A stretch of 64,000 nucleotides of DNA from UBA4615 sp046046245 (GTDB lineage: Bacteria > Pseudomonadota > Gammaproteobacteria > Burkholderiales > Burkholderiaceae_E). The notes beneath the pieces are model-generated. The model had not been told where the DNA came from. It searched no databases and saw only the letters and a program-made list of their open reading frames with translations. Position numbers and translations under genes: made by a program. This document shows, piece after piece, positions 7,085 to 16,861 of the stretch (position 1 is its first letter; each line of letters begins with the position of its first letter). The DNA is taken from positions 1 to 64,000 of the forward strand of contig JBJOKE010000014.1 in NCBI GenBank assembly GCA_046046245.1, in the 5' to 3' direction.

Positions 7085-10000
7085 TCAGCCGCGCCCACCG
7101 TGCCGGGTTGTACGCACTGTCCCGTCCGCCTCGATAAGTACTCCGTTCTTGACCAAGTGCCTGACAGCGGTAACCACCCGCACTTCGGCATCGGCAGGCG
7201 TTCTCAACATACCGACCATCCGGCAGACAATGCGCGAAAGCGATGCGATCGGCATAGAGCCGCTCTGCTCAAGCGCCTGCAGTGCCAGTGCGCCGATCTC
7301 CTCGTTCGCGACGTCATAGATCTGGCGGCGCGATGACTCGACACCAGCTTTGGCGATCCGCGCACCCTGCCAGTTCGCGGGGTTGCTGCCCGCGGGCCAG
7401 TAAAAGCGCTCGGCCCCCTCGCTCGTCACGACAAAGTCGCCTGGTATGGCCGACTTCATGCGGGTGACGATGCGCGAGCCCATCCGATCAATCGCCCAGG
7501 CGCGCGCGACCGCCCGCAAGAGCGCGCTCTCGGCGATCGGGCCTTCTGCATCGATCACGATACGCATCTGTGTGGCGATCTGGGCGAGTGCGGCCATCGA
7601 GTAGAAATCGCCTTGCGCGACTGGCAGCGTGGCAGGCCGGTAGATCGGATGGCGTGGATCGTCGATCGCCTGCAACTCGGGCTCTGGTCGCAAGGGCGCG
7701 GTCGCTTCGGCGGGCACCTCTCCCATGCCGGCGGATGGGCTGGCCGGCTCGCCGCCCCCAAGATTCCCTTTCTCACCTTCCTCGTCATCCCCTTCCGGAG
7801 GCTGGCTCATAAGTGCTCCCAGCCGTTCCGTGAGCTTCGCGATTTCCTGCTCGGGATTCAGCCACCAGTCGGTCGACCAGATGCGGTAGATGGTCCAGCC
7901 TAGGCGCTCCAGCACCGCTTGGCGCAGCCGGTCGCGATCGCGCGCGGTCGCACCCGAGTGGTAGGTCGCGCCGTCGCACTCGATGCCCGCCAGGTAGCGG
8001 CCGGGCGCTCGCGGATCGACCACGCCGATATCGATCCGGTAGCGCGAGCAGCCGACCTGCGGATGCACGGTCCAGCCCTTGTCGCTAAGCACATGGATCA
8101 CGCCGCGCTCGAAGGGACTGTCCGGGTCCTCGCCGGTCGGGGCCGCGGCTTCCACGATCGCCTGCTGCCCCTTGATGGCGAACTCCATGTAGAGCTTGAG
8201 GTCCTGCACACCCTTGGCCCGGATCCTCGAAAGGTCCATTTCCGACGGCTGGAGCGTCGAGAAGACCACGACACCCTCGCGCGCCCGTGAGACCGCGACG
8301 TTCAGGCGACGGGGCCCGCCCTCCGAGTTGAGCGGGCCGAAGTTATAGGACAGGTTACCCGCCGCATCCTTGCCGTACGTGATCGAGAAGAAGATGACGT
8401 CACGCTCGTCCCCCTGGACGTTCTCGAGGTTCTTGATCAGCAGCTCTTCCGGATCCTTGGCCGCGATCAATGCATCGAGCGTCGGGTTCTTGAGCCTGCG
8501 CGCGTCGAGCAGCCGGTTGATGAGGTCCATCTGAGGCTGGTTGAACGTCACCACACCGAGCGACTTCCGCGCGGTGTCTGCGTTCGTGTAGTGCGCCTCG
8601 ATCGCGTTCACGATCGCGTCGGCCTCGGCGCGGTTGGTACGCGAACCGCCCCGGTCGTAGACGCCGATCACATGCTGGAATCGCACGGCCCGATCCGCCG
8701 TCACGGGCGATGGGAACGTGATCAGTTCCGAGCGGTAGTAGCGGGCATTCGAGAAGGCGATCAGGCTCTCGGAGCGACTGCGGTAGTGCCATTCGAGGCT
8801 CGATCGATTCATGCCGGCGCCCAAGCACTCGTCGAGGATGCTGTCCAGGTCGGCGACGACGGCATCTTCCGTGCCCGACCCGCCTTCCTCGTCGCCCGCC
8901 TTCGCGAAGAAGCTCGTGGGCGGGAGCTGCTTGGTATCGCCCACCACCACGACCTGCGTGCCACGCGCGATCGCCCCCACCGCATCCCAGACCGGGATCT
9001 GCGAGGCTTCGTCGAAGATCACGACGTCGAACGGGGTGTGGCCGGCCGCGAGGTACTGCGCGACCGACAGTGGCGACATCAGCAGGCAGGGCTTCAGGCG
9101 CGGCAGCAGCGTGGGCATGCCCTGGATGAGCTGCCGGACCGCCATGTGCCGGGACTTCTTCTGCAGCTCCCGCAGGAGCTTGCCCATCTCCGAGTCCGCT
9201 TCCTGCGCCGCCGCCGAAGTGCGAGGCACGTTCGCGGACAGCGTCGCCACCACGTACTGGGCGGTCAGCTTCTGGAAACGCTCGTCGGCCGCCCGGAACT
9301 CGCGGATCTTCCGCTCGTGGTCGGCGCTGGAGAACGTACGAAGCACGGGATCGGCATCGATCGTCTTCCCGAGCCACCAGCTCCTGTACGAGTACTCGAC
9401 GTGTCCGGGGACGTCGGACAGCGTGACCGCACCGCTCTCTAGACGGCTCACCACACCCTGCAGACCGCTCGCGAGGGCCTCGCTTCGCACGGACCGCCAC
9501 AGGCACCACGGCTGAAGCTGGCGAGCCGCGTTCCGCCAGTCTAGCGAGATGCCTGCGATGCGCTCGAGCGCCCCTTCCGCATCCGGCGCCCCGGCGATCG
9601 GCGCAACGGGCATCGCGAGCTCGGTCAGGCGATCGAGCCTGCGACGCAGTTCCGCCCATGCGTCCCGCAAGGCGACGATCGCACGGCCGGCCGGCGCCCC
9701 CTGAGCGAGATTCGCGCGGCTCTCCGCGACCAGCGGCGCGAGCGTGTCGCGCAGCCGCTGAGCCGCGGCGACATCGAATCCCGCGCAGGCGTTGACGGCC
9801 TGTGCGAAGCCGTCGGCCCACTCTTCATGACGGGAGATGGCCTGCCAGTCCGTGTCGGTCCCCGCGAAGGACCCGGCCAGAAGGGTCTCGGCCTCTGCCG
9901 CGAGCGGCCGGATCACCGCGTCTTCTTCGTTCACCCCTGCGAGCGGATCGAAGAGTGCGACGACCCGTTCTTCCGGGGGCAGCGCCGCATCCGTCCGGTA

Positions 10001-13000
10001 GGCCGCCAGCCTCTTCCGGACCGCCTTCTTCGCGAACACGGACTTCGGCCACCAGCTCGCTGCGGCCTGGGCCCATTGCGCCTTCAGCTCGGTGGCATTG
10101 ACCTGCGAGAGCGCGGGCGTCCAGCCCTCCCCGAGTCGCGCCCAGTGCTGGTTCCGGGTCGTCCCATGCCGGGCGAGCGATTGGACCCGGGCGCGGACCG
10201 TCGCGTCGTGTGCCGCCCTGGCGAGTCCGGCCGGAACGTTCGGCGCGGCGAGCAGCTGGTCCATCAGACGATCGAGCGCGGCGTAGCCGTCCATCGAGAG
10301 GCCGCGGACCGGCAGGCCCGTGATCTGAGTGATCGTGCCGGCCTGCGACTTCAGCGTCTCGATCGCCGCTTCCACCTCGGTGCAGGCCTGCAGAAGATCC
10401 GCCTGCCAGCTCGGACGCCAGTCGGTCTGCCCGACGAGCTCGAGCGGATGCCCTCGAAGGCGGGACAACGACGAACCGAGCGAGGCGATCCGGCGCGAGA
10501 TCTCGCGCAGCCTGTCGAGCGCATCCCGGTCGAGCGCGTTCGGGTCGGCCCAGGGCATCGGGCTGGCCGTCTCGCCGGAGTGCTCGAGGCAGGTGCCGAT
10601 CGCCTGATGCACCGCGAGTCCGTTGCCGTGGCGCTTGTGCAGGGCGTCGACCAGTCCGTTCAGGTCGGCACGAAGCCGCCCGATCTCCTGCGCGCAGCGC
10701 TCCCACTCCTCCGTGGCATAGCGGTTGGCCGCCTTGAGCGAGCGGTCCATCTGCTCGAGCACGGCGGACTTGCTGGCCTTGGCCGAATGCAGTTCGAGGC
10801 AGAACGGACCCAGCCCAATATCCTCGAGCCGCTTCTGCACGACACCGAGCGCGGTGATCTTCTCGGCCACGAAGAGCACCTTCTTGCCCTTCGCCAGCAG
10901 ATGCGCGATCAGGTTCGTGATCGTCTGGCTCTTGCCCGTCCCGGGCGGTCCCTCGAGAACGAGGTTCCGGCCCGAGTCGACCTCGCAGACCGCACGAAGC
11001 TGCGAGGCATCCGAGAGCAGCGGCACCAGAAGATCGCGGGGCGAGTAGGCGTCGTCGAGCCGCTCCGGCACCTGCGCTTCATCCGAACCCGGGAACTTCT
11101 GCCCCGGATTCTCGATGAGGTGACGCACGACGCGGTTCGCCTTGAGCGCGTCGGTACGATCCTCGAGGTCCTTCCACATGAGGAACTTTGTGAACGAGAA
11201 GATGCCGAGGTGCGCCTCCGGTACCACCTCCCATTTCCGGTACTCGCGGATCGCGAGCCGGAAGCTCTGCAGGATCTTCGCGACGTCCAACCCCTTCTCG
11301 TCGGCGTGAAGCGTCTCGAGCCCGGCAACCTTGATCTGGAAGTCCTTGCGAAGCTTCTCCAGCAGCGTCGGATTGATGATCGCCTCGTCGTCGTGCCGCT
11401 TGAGCCTGAATCCCGCCTTGACCGACTGACGGGTGAGGCTCACGGGAACGAGCAGGATCGGCGCACGCAGGGCCTTCTCGGCATCGTCCGTCTCGGTCCA
11501 CTGCAGCAGGCCCAGCGCGAGGTACAGCGTGTTGGAGCCCCCTTCCTCGAGGCTCGTGCGGGCCGCCGTGTTGATCGCGAGCAGTCGGTCGTCGAGCTCG
11601 GCCTTCTCGAGCGCGACCAGGAGCTCGCGCTCTCCCAACGCACGCTCCGCCATCTCGTCGGTGATCTCGCGTCCGCCCTTGTTCGCATAGGCCTTCGCAT
11701 CGCGAGGATCGGCACCCTGCATCACCGGCGGCAGCGGGCGGATGGTGAAGTCCTTGCCTCCCGCGATCGCGTCCTCCAGGGCCGGCAGGTCGGGGGCGGC
11801 GAACCTGAGCGTGGACTTCGTTGACTTGAAGTTGAGCAGCTTGTTGCGCAGCGTCAGGTCGAGCAGGCGGCTCTTCCAGTGCGACAGCCGCCCGGCAGGC
11901 GTGTCCAAATCGTCACTGCCATAGGTGGGCTCGAGCACCTCCGGATCGAGCGGCGGGAGCACGGGCGGGGGCTCGACACCTGGAGCAGGCTCGGCAGCGA
12001 CGTCCGCGGCCGCCTTGCCGAAGTGCTCGTGCGGGGACGGCAGCGGCTTGATGCCGATCTCGCTCGACCGATGAACGTCGACCGCGAACAGGAACTCGCC
12101 CTCTTCGCGCAGGTAGGCGAGCCCGCGGTCGGCAGCCGCCTTCAGCGACGGCCGCACGCTGTGGTGCTGCGCAATGCCGGTCGTCTCGAAGGCAATGAAC
12201 TCCCCGGTATCGATCCGCTTCCGGATCGCCTGGGCGTCGTCGTTGATGGGGTTCGGGAACGACGTGGGATGCAGCCAGACCCCGACCCAGGCGTGTTCCT
12301 TCTTGAACAGGATCACCGGCCGTAGCCCCGCCTGCTGCAGGCACGAGGCGAAGATCATCGCCAGGTCGAGGCAGGTTCCGAGCTTGGACCCCAGTACACG
12401 TGAGGGCGTGCGGATCTTCTGACCGTCCGTACCGAAGGACGCAGGCGGCTCCGAGTACTGAATTCCCTGTGCGGAGAGCGCGTTGTAGATCGCCGAGACC
12501 TGATTCCAGACGACCTCGCGGTTCTTCGACTGGTAGCCGTTCATCGACAGGTCCGGGCGCGATTCACGCAGCCTTCGGGAAGCGTCCGCGACCAGGTCGT
12601 CGACCGCCCGGTCGTTGGGCATGCAGAACGCGGCGAGCAGTTCGGGCAGCGACCGCGTCCCCGCCCACTGGTCGTAGGCCAGCACCTCGATCGGCTGGTC
12701 GATCCGTGCGAGCTCGCTACCCTCCTGGACCGCATAGACCGAGACCGAAGCCCGTTGCGTCTCGTTGAGGTTGGCCAGGAACTCGTGGTTCGGCTCGAGC
12801 GCGAGCGGGCTGATGCGGCGGGACTCGCCCGGCGCCAGCCGCTCGAAGCGGATATTCGCGCCCTGGGCGAAGCCGGGGTTGCAGGCCACGTAGACGTTGA
12901 CGGCCTCGAGCGCGTGCTCGCCGGTATTCGTGACGTGCAGCGCCCTGACGATCGGAACTGCGTTCTGGATCGACGCGTAACCGATCGTCGGATCGGATTC

Positions 13001-13159
13001 GGCTACAAGCTTCAGCGACAGGCCGATCGGTTCGGCCGGTGCGCTTGGCAATGCCTCGGCCGTGGCGTTTTCAACCGGCTCTGAATGCGTCGATGGCGAA
13101 CTCGAGTCCATGGGCGTGCTGCTGGAAGGTAAAGAGGGGATACGACGCTCAGGTCGCAT
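7085..13159 (-). CDS. Giant DUF4011 / SF1 helicase / Vsr-like nuclease / DUF3320 protein
   Basis: This is a 2024-residue multidomain protein. An N-terminal beta-rich region (about 45-150) leads to a transglutaminase/papain-like segment with GTCLDL (Cys about 263) and KKEHAW (His about 289). DUF4011 begins near 421 (LLDLTLRNKLLNF). The SF1 helicase core follows: Walker A GPPGTGKSQ near 737, Walker B IFDEASQ near 1381, and late motifs VQGDERD and LNVAVSRAR. A Vsr/MTES_1575-like endonuclease occupies about 1680-1770, with SPFE, RIDIGV and IECDGATYH supplying acidic metal ligands. DUF3320 occupies roughly 1840 onward. All catalytic motifs look intact. Proteins of this architecture are common in defence islands, and the helicase is of the COG1112 class also used by Mokosh. 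The likely role is recognising and cutting foreign nucleic acid. Family similarity begins only near residue 44, so a start at 13111 is possible. Confidence 0.85.
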   Translation of the reverse strand: MRPERRIPSLPSSSTPMDSSSPSTHSEPVENATAEALPSAPAEPIGLSLKLVAESDPTIGYASIQNAVPIVRALHVTNTGEHALEAVNVYVACNPGFAQGANIRFERLAPGESRRISPLALEPNHEFLANLNETQRASVSVYAVQEGSELARIDQPIEVLAYDQWAGTRSLPELLAAFCMPNDRAVDDLVADASRRLRESRPDLSMNGYQSKNREVVWNQVSAIYNALSAQGIQYSEPPASFGTDGQKIRTPSRVLGSKLGTCLDLAMIFASCLQQAGLRPVILFKKEHAWVGVWLHPTSFPNPINDDAQAIRKRIDTGEFIAFETTGIAQHHSVRPSLKAAADRGLAYLREEGEFLFAVDVHRSSEIGIKPLPSPHEHFGKAAADVAAEPAPGVEPPPVLPPLDPEVLEPTYGSDDLDTPAGRLSHWKSRLLDLTLRNKLLNFKSTKSTLRFAAPDLPALEDAIAGGKDFTIRPLPPVMQGADPRDAKAYANKGGREITDEMAERALGERELLVALEKAELDDRLLAINTAARTSLEEGGSNTLYLALGLLQWTETDDAEKALRAPILLVPVSLTRQSVKAGFRLKRHDDEAIINPTLLEKLRKDFQIKVAGLETLHADEKGLDVAKILQSFRLAIREYRKWEVVPEAHLGIFSFTKFLMWKDLEDRTDALKANRVVRHLIENPGQKFPGSDEAQVPERLDDAYSPRDLLVPLLSDASQLRAVCEVDSGRNLVLEGPPGTGKSQTITNLIAHLLAKGKKVLFVAEKITALGVVQKRLEDIGLGPFCLELHSAKASKSAVLEQMDRSLKAANRYATEEWERCAQEIGRLRADLNGLVDALHKRHGNGLAVHQAIGTCLEHSGETASPMPWADPNALDRDALDRLREISRRIASLGSSLSRLRGHPLELVGQTDWRPSWQADLLQACTEVEAAIETLKSQAGTITQITGLPVRGLSMDGYAALDRLMDQLLAAPNVPAGLARAAHDATVRARVQSLARHGTTRNQHWARLGEGWTPALSQVNATELKAQWAQAAASWWPKSVFAKKAVRKRLAAYRTDAALPPEERVVALFDPLAGVNEEDAVIRPLAAEAETLLAGSFAGTDTDWQAISRHEEWADGFAQAVNACAGFDVAAAQRLRDTLAPLVAESRANLAQGAPAGRAIVALRDAWAELRRRLDRLTELAMPVAPIAGAPDAEGALERIAGISLDWRNAARQLQPWCLWRSVRSEALASGLQGVVSRLESGAVTLSDVPGHVEYSYRSWWLGKTIDADPVLRTFSSADHERKIREFRAADERFQKLTAQYVVATLSANVPRTSAAAQEADSEMGKLLRELQKKSRHMAVRQLIQGMPTLLPRLKPCLLMSPLSVAQYLAAGHTPFDVVIFDEASQIPVWDAVGAIARGTQVVVVGDTKQLPPTSFFAKAGDEEGGSGTEDAVVADLDSILDECLGAGMNRSSLEWHYRSRSESLIAFSNARYYRSELITFPSPVTADRAVRFQHVIGVYDRGGSRTNRAEADAIVNAIEAHYTNADTARKSLGVVTFNQPQMDLINRLLDARRLKNPTLDALIAAKDPEELLIKNLENVQGDERDVIFFSITYGKDAAGNLSYNFGPLNSEGGPRRLNVAVSRAREGVVVFSTLQPSEMDLSRIRAKGVQDLKLYMEFAIKGQQAIVEAAAPTGEDPDSPFERGVIHVLSDKGWTVHPQVGCSRYRIDIGVVDPRAPGRYLAGIECDGATYHSGATARDRDRLRQAVLERLGWTIYRIWSTDWWLNPEQEIAKLTERLGALMSQPPEGDDEEGEKGNLGGGEPASPSAGMGEVPAEATAPLRPEPELQAIDDPRHPIYRPATLPVAQGDFYSMAALAQIATQMRIVIDAEGPIAESALLRAVARAWAIDRMGSRIVTRMKSAIPGDFVVTSEGAERFYWPAGSNPANWQGARIAKAGVESSRRQIYDVANEEIGALALQALEQSGSMPIASLSRIVCRMVGMLRTPADAEVRVVTAVRHLVKNGVLIEADGTVRTTRHGGRG

Positions 13160-13852
13160 TCAATCTTTTAGCCTACCCCAGGGCCGTCGATCGGCCGTGT
13201 GCGATGCGTACTCGCTCCGATGGGCGACCCCTGGGTCCTAGCGGCGCTACAAAGAAGCAATCGCCGCCCTGTGCCGATGCAGAAGCACCATCCGAATAGC
13301 GACCGCCAAACAGCAAGCCGGCGCGTGCGGATCAGGCTCATCGTTTGAGCCAGTCAGGACCGATGCTTTTCGGCATGGATTCTGTTGCTATCGTCTACGC
13401 GTACCTGGCGGCTCCGCACTTCGCACAAGACAACCGAAACGCGGGCGGCGGTGCGTTGATTCTTGTTTCAGCTCAGGCTGCTGCCGCCATTCGTGGACTG
13501 TGCGATCCACACACTGGCCTGCTCGCGCAAGAAGCTCGCGAGCATCTGTTGAGGATCGACGACCGCGAGGGATCGTCTCTCTCCTAGACACATGTTGCCA
13601 TCCAATGTGTCCGGAGGAACGGGGGCAGCCCACATGATGCTTGTCCGCGCTTTGAGCCGACGTGCCGTCTGTATTCGCGAAGCGACTTGCGACCCTACCG
13701 CAACTGGCGTTGCGCTCTCTATTGCTTGATGCACCGATCCGCGTTTGCTTGGACAGCCGGATTGCACATCCGTAGGGATACGATGGCGCGGCGGCCAAGC
13801 CAAGCCCAGACCAGCGGTCAGAGTTCGGGAACAGCCGGCCGGCGTTGGCGCT

Positions 13853-13965
13853 CCGACAGACCTTATTTCGATCTATCGGTCTCGAGGCCGGAAAGCCTTA
13901 CGGTCCGACAGACCTTCGTCGGCGTTCGCACGACCCGCAAAGCCAGCAGGCGCGCGACAGACCTT
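13853..13965 (+). repeat. Three CGACAGACCTT boxes at about 50-bp spacing
   Basis: CCGACAGACCTT occurs at 13853-13864 and 13905-13916, and GCGACAGACCTT at 13954-13965. The last lies inside the island-flanking repeat. The intervening bases are not repeated, so this is a spaced box array, not a tandem duplication. Protein-binding sites of a mobile element are one explanation. Confidence 0.6.
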
Positions 13966-13978
13966 GATGCCACGGATC
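13953..13978 (+). repeat. Island-flanking repeat, right copy
   Basis: This is the partner of 345-370, with 24 of 26 bases identical in direct orientation. It directly precedes the 20-bp tandem units at 14000-14059, so it lies at the edge of what looks like an element terminus. Confidence 0.6.
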
Positions 13979-13999
13979 ACCGTTGTGCGCGGTAATCGA

Positions 14000-14059
14000 A
14001 GTCGTTGACTGCGGAACAGAGTCGTTGATCGAGAAACAAAGTCGATGACCTGACCGCGC
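14000..14059 (+). repeat. Three imperfect 20-bp direct repeats resembling a transposon end
   Basis: Three consecutive 20-base units start AGTCGTTGACTG (14000), AGTCGTTGATCG (14020) and AGTCGATGACCT (14040). Regular 20-bp subterminal repeats are typical of ends bound by IS21-type or Tn7/Tn5053-type transposases. No transposase gene remains nearby, so this is an orphan end. Confidence 0.6.
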
Positions 14060-14266
14060 ACCTTCTGTCTTCCGCCACCTTTGACGCAAGAGTGGAGCGA
14101 CGCCCTCTGCGCGCGCCGTTGCGGCCCGGGCGGCCACTTACGTGACTCTCGCTTTCCAAGCTGCTACTGAATTGGCGGCCAATACTGATCCGCTCCGGGA
14201 TTCCGGGCCGAGGCACGCGACGTCGTGTGTGCGCTCGTCCGTGAGTCCTTCGCAGTCGAAAGGGCG

Positions 14267-15343
14267 TCACGCGCTCCGCGGCGGCAGCCAGAGCCGGTTG
14301 TAACGCCCGATCCGGTACGCACCGATGTCCGTGAACGCGGACGACGAGCCCGAAGCGAGCGACGCCGCACGCGCGTCGAGGGCCTCGGGCGTGGTGTCCG
14401 GCCAGGCGCCGGTCTCGATCCGCCTCAGCAGCACGTCGACCGCGGTCGCCGTCTCCGCCTCGGTGAAGTTGCAGTGCCCGGTGCGCTTCACGAACGCGAC
14501 CCGCGCCGCGTCGGATCGGCCCTGCAGCGACAGGGCCTCCACGTAGCCCAGCGCGAGCGAGTACGGCACCTGGTAGTCGCCGATCAGGTGCATCCGGAAC
14601 ACCGGGATCGCCGGGGCGGCGTTGCGGTAGGACGCGGCGTAGTCGACGCCCTCGTTCCACGACGGCTGCCGGCCCTGCGCCGCGTTCTCGAACATGATCC
14701 GCGCCTCGCCGCCCGGACTCTGCGCGATCTGCAGCGCGGAGCGGAACACCGCCTCGGCGAGCGCGTCGACGTCGGCGAGGTCGGGCTCCGGCGCGCCGAG
14801 TTCGAGCCACGGCGACCACTGCGCGAGCGCGAAGGCCAGCACCATGCGGGCCCGACCCACGGGCGTCGCGTGCGCCGCCCGGAACGCATTGCGCCACGCG
14901 TCGGGGATCCGGCCGACCATGCCGTGCGCGCTCGGATGCGCGCTGCCGTCGTTGGGCAGGCCCGAGATCATCAGGTCCGATGCGTCTCCGAAACCCGCGG
15001 CGACGTAGTGCTCGGTCAGCAGCGCCTTCAGCGCGAACCAGCCGTCGAGGAAGGTGTTCATCAGCCAGACCGGCGTGTGCGTGCCCACTGCCACGGTGCC
15101 GTCGACGCGGTCGTGGAACGCCTCGGACACCGCGAGCCCGACGTGCCCGCCGCCCGAGCAGCCGAACTGCAGCAGCAGGCGCGGACGGCACCACTGCCGC
15201 TCGAACAGGTCGACGACGCGGTCCAGGTCGAACGCGCGGCATCCGGAAGCATGCGAGCGGGAATGCGGGCCTGGCCGGCCGCGCGTGCCGCTCGTGATCC
15301 GGACCGGCGCATGCCATGCCGCCGCACGGCGCCGCGATGGCAC
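14267..15343 (-). pseudogene. Alpha/beta hydrolase, probably 5'-truncated
   Basis: The frame encodes up to 358 residues. From about residue 40 it resembles a tannase/esterase-type alpha/beta hydrolase: LLLQFGCSGGGHVGL holds a G-x-S-x-G-type nucleophile elbow, and RVDGTVAVGT follows as in that family. Only about 60 residues precede the elbow, and the first 40 are Arg/Ser-rich and look non-coding. The strands and oxyanion-hole region expected upstream are therefore missing. No better start exists before the divergent gene at 15483. A late Gly-His-Cys (KRTGHCNF) could supply the catalytic His. The gene lies just outside the island's right flank, so the insertion may have been accompanied by loss of its 5' end. 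Confidence 0.5.
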
Positions 15344-15482
15344 GACGCGCGTCTTTCCGATACCCTCGACCTCGACGGGTGCCGTGAGTTCGAAAGGCTT
15401 CGATCCTTAGGACGCGTGACTCCCGCGATCCTGGTCGGGACGACGACGGGTCCCGCCTCATCCGGTTGGACAGGAGCCCCTC

Positions 15483-16826
15483 ATGCGCACCCATCCGCTG
15501 TTCCTCCGCCTGGCCGCCGGCGTGATGCTGACCCTGTCGCTCGCGTCGGCGCACGCGGCCTGCGTGGCGAATCCTCCCGCTCAGCCCGACAACACCTTCC
15601 CCGTGACCCTGACCGGAAGGCTCGTGTATCACAGCTACGCGACGTATGGCGACGGGACCAGCCAGCTCTTCATCCACGATTTCTCCGCCCGAAGACTCAC
15701 CCAGGTATCCAACGCAAGCTGGGGCATCCGCGACCCGATGAATGCCGTCTTCAGCCCGGACGGAAACTGGCTCGCCTTCATGGGCTTCACGAACCGTACG
15801 TGGAACGTGTTCCTCTGGCGGGTGGGCACGGCCGCGCTGCCGGTCAACCTCACCAACAGCACGGGACAGACCCGCAACGAGGATCCCAAGTTCAGCGCCG
15901 ACGGCAAGTCGCTGTTCTTCAAGCGGGACGGCAACATCGTCCAGGGCACCCTGTCCTACACCAGCGCAGGGCCGGTGTTCACGTCGGTCGTCCCTCTCGC
16001 CAGCAAGGGGCCGGGCGGCGAGAACTCGATGCCGTATCCGGCGCCGGACGGCACCGCGTTCTACTTCACGACCGGGGCGGATTCGACCATCAAGGTCCAA
16101 CGGCAGGTCGTCGGCAGCCCGGACGTCGTGGCGTTCGACCCGCGCACGGACCTTGCCTCGTACTACCCGGTCGTGCGTGCGGACGGCACCGTGTTCTACG
16201 TCCGCTGGCGCGATGGCATCAGTAAATACGACCAGATCCACATGAAGCGCAACCCGGGGGATGCGTCGTCCGCGCTGCCGTTCAACGACTGCAACAGCAA
16301 CAACTCCGATCCGTGGCCCGTCAGCGGCACGGACTACGTGTTCTTCTCCTCGACCAGTGCGGGCAGATACCAGCTCTACCTCGGCGATGCGGTCACCGGC
16401 CGGCGGTGGAGCCTGTCGCAGTTCGGCGTGAACTCGGACACCACCAAGGACAAGCTCGGCGCCAGCTACCACCCCTCGCCGAGTTGCGGCCTGCTCGCCA
16501 GCGGCGCGTCGCTGCCCGCGGGTGGCTCGAAGACCTCCTGCGACGGCCGCTTCACCTTCGTGATCCAGACCGACGGCAACCTGGTGCTGTATAAGGCCGG
16601 CGTCGGCGCGATCTGGGCCAATTACATCTTCGGTGCCGGGCATACCCTGACCATGCAGGGAGACGGCAATCTGGTGGTCTACAACGGCGCGAGCCAGGCG
16701 CGCTGGCACGCCATAACCTGGGGCTACCCCGGCGCCTGGCTCGCGGTGCAGGACGACGGCAACGTCGTGGTCTACAGCGCCAAGAACGAACCGCTGTGGG
16801 ACACCGGCACCTGGTGGAGACGTTGA
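15483..16826 (+). CDS. Secreted TolB-like beta-propeller with C-terminal mannose-binding (bulb-type) lectin domain
   Basis: This 447-residue protein has a signal peptide ending near residue 25 (ASAHA). Residues about 45-330 contain repeated WD40-like/PD40 elements (FSPDGNWLAF, FSADGKSLFF, YPAPDGTAFYF), as in TolB-type propellers. Residues about 345-447 carry three bulb-lectin sugar sites of the QxDGNxVxY type at about 362, 392 and 423, each intact. This is the B-lectin fold known from plant mannose lectins and from bacterial lectin-like bacteriocins. A Shine-Dalgarno AGGAG precedes the ATG by 7 bases. It is most likely an extracellular or surface carbohydrate-binding protein. The propeller could bind a partner or polymer. 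No enzymatic motif was seen. Confidence 0.8.
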   Translation: MRTHPLFLRLAAGVMLTLSLASAHAACVANPPAQPDNTFPVTLTGRLVYHSYATYGDGTSQLFIHDFSARRLTQVSNASWGIRDPMNAVFSPDGNWLAFMGFTNRTWNVFLWRVGTAALPVNLTNSTGQTRNEDPKFSADGKSLFFKRDGNIVQGTLSYTSAGPVFTSVVPLASKGPGGENSMPYPAPDGTAFYFTTGADSTIKVQRQVVGSPDVVAFDPRTDLASYYPVVRADGTVFYVRWRDGISKYDQIHMKRNPGDASSALPFNDCNSNNSDPWPVSGTDYVFFSSTSAGRYQLYLGDAVTGRRWSLSQFGVNSDTTKDKLGASYHPSPSCGLLASGASLPAGGSKTSCDGRFTFVIQTDGNLVLYKAGVGAIWANYIFGAGHTLTMQGDGNLVVYNGASQARWHAITWGYPGAWLAVQDDGNVVVYSAKNEPLWDTGTWWRR

Positions 16827-16861
16827 TTCCGACGCGATCGATCCGAGCGTGACGGTGCGTC

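Larger units (their letters stand above)
13160..14266. other. Right flank of the island with mobile-element debris
   Basis: I see no intact gene. The second half is repeat-rich: three CGACAGACCT boxes about 50 bases apart, the right copy of the island-flanking repeat, and three 20-bp transposon-end-like units. The first 600 bases hold only short frames of no recognisable family. The stretch separates the island from the GC-rich catabolic region and probably records an old insertion. Confidence 0.55.

Noticed and set aside
9827..11824. Long plus-strand frame opposite the helicase gene
   Set aside because: It mirrors the helicase coding sequence and shows no domain. The minus-strand protein has intact motifs.
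13853..13978. CRISPR-like array from the spaced CGACAGACCTT boxes
   Set aside because: Only three short boxes of 11-12 bases, no longer conserved repeat unit, and no cas genes.
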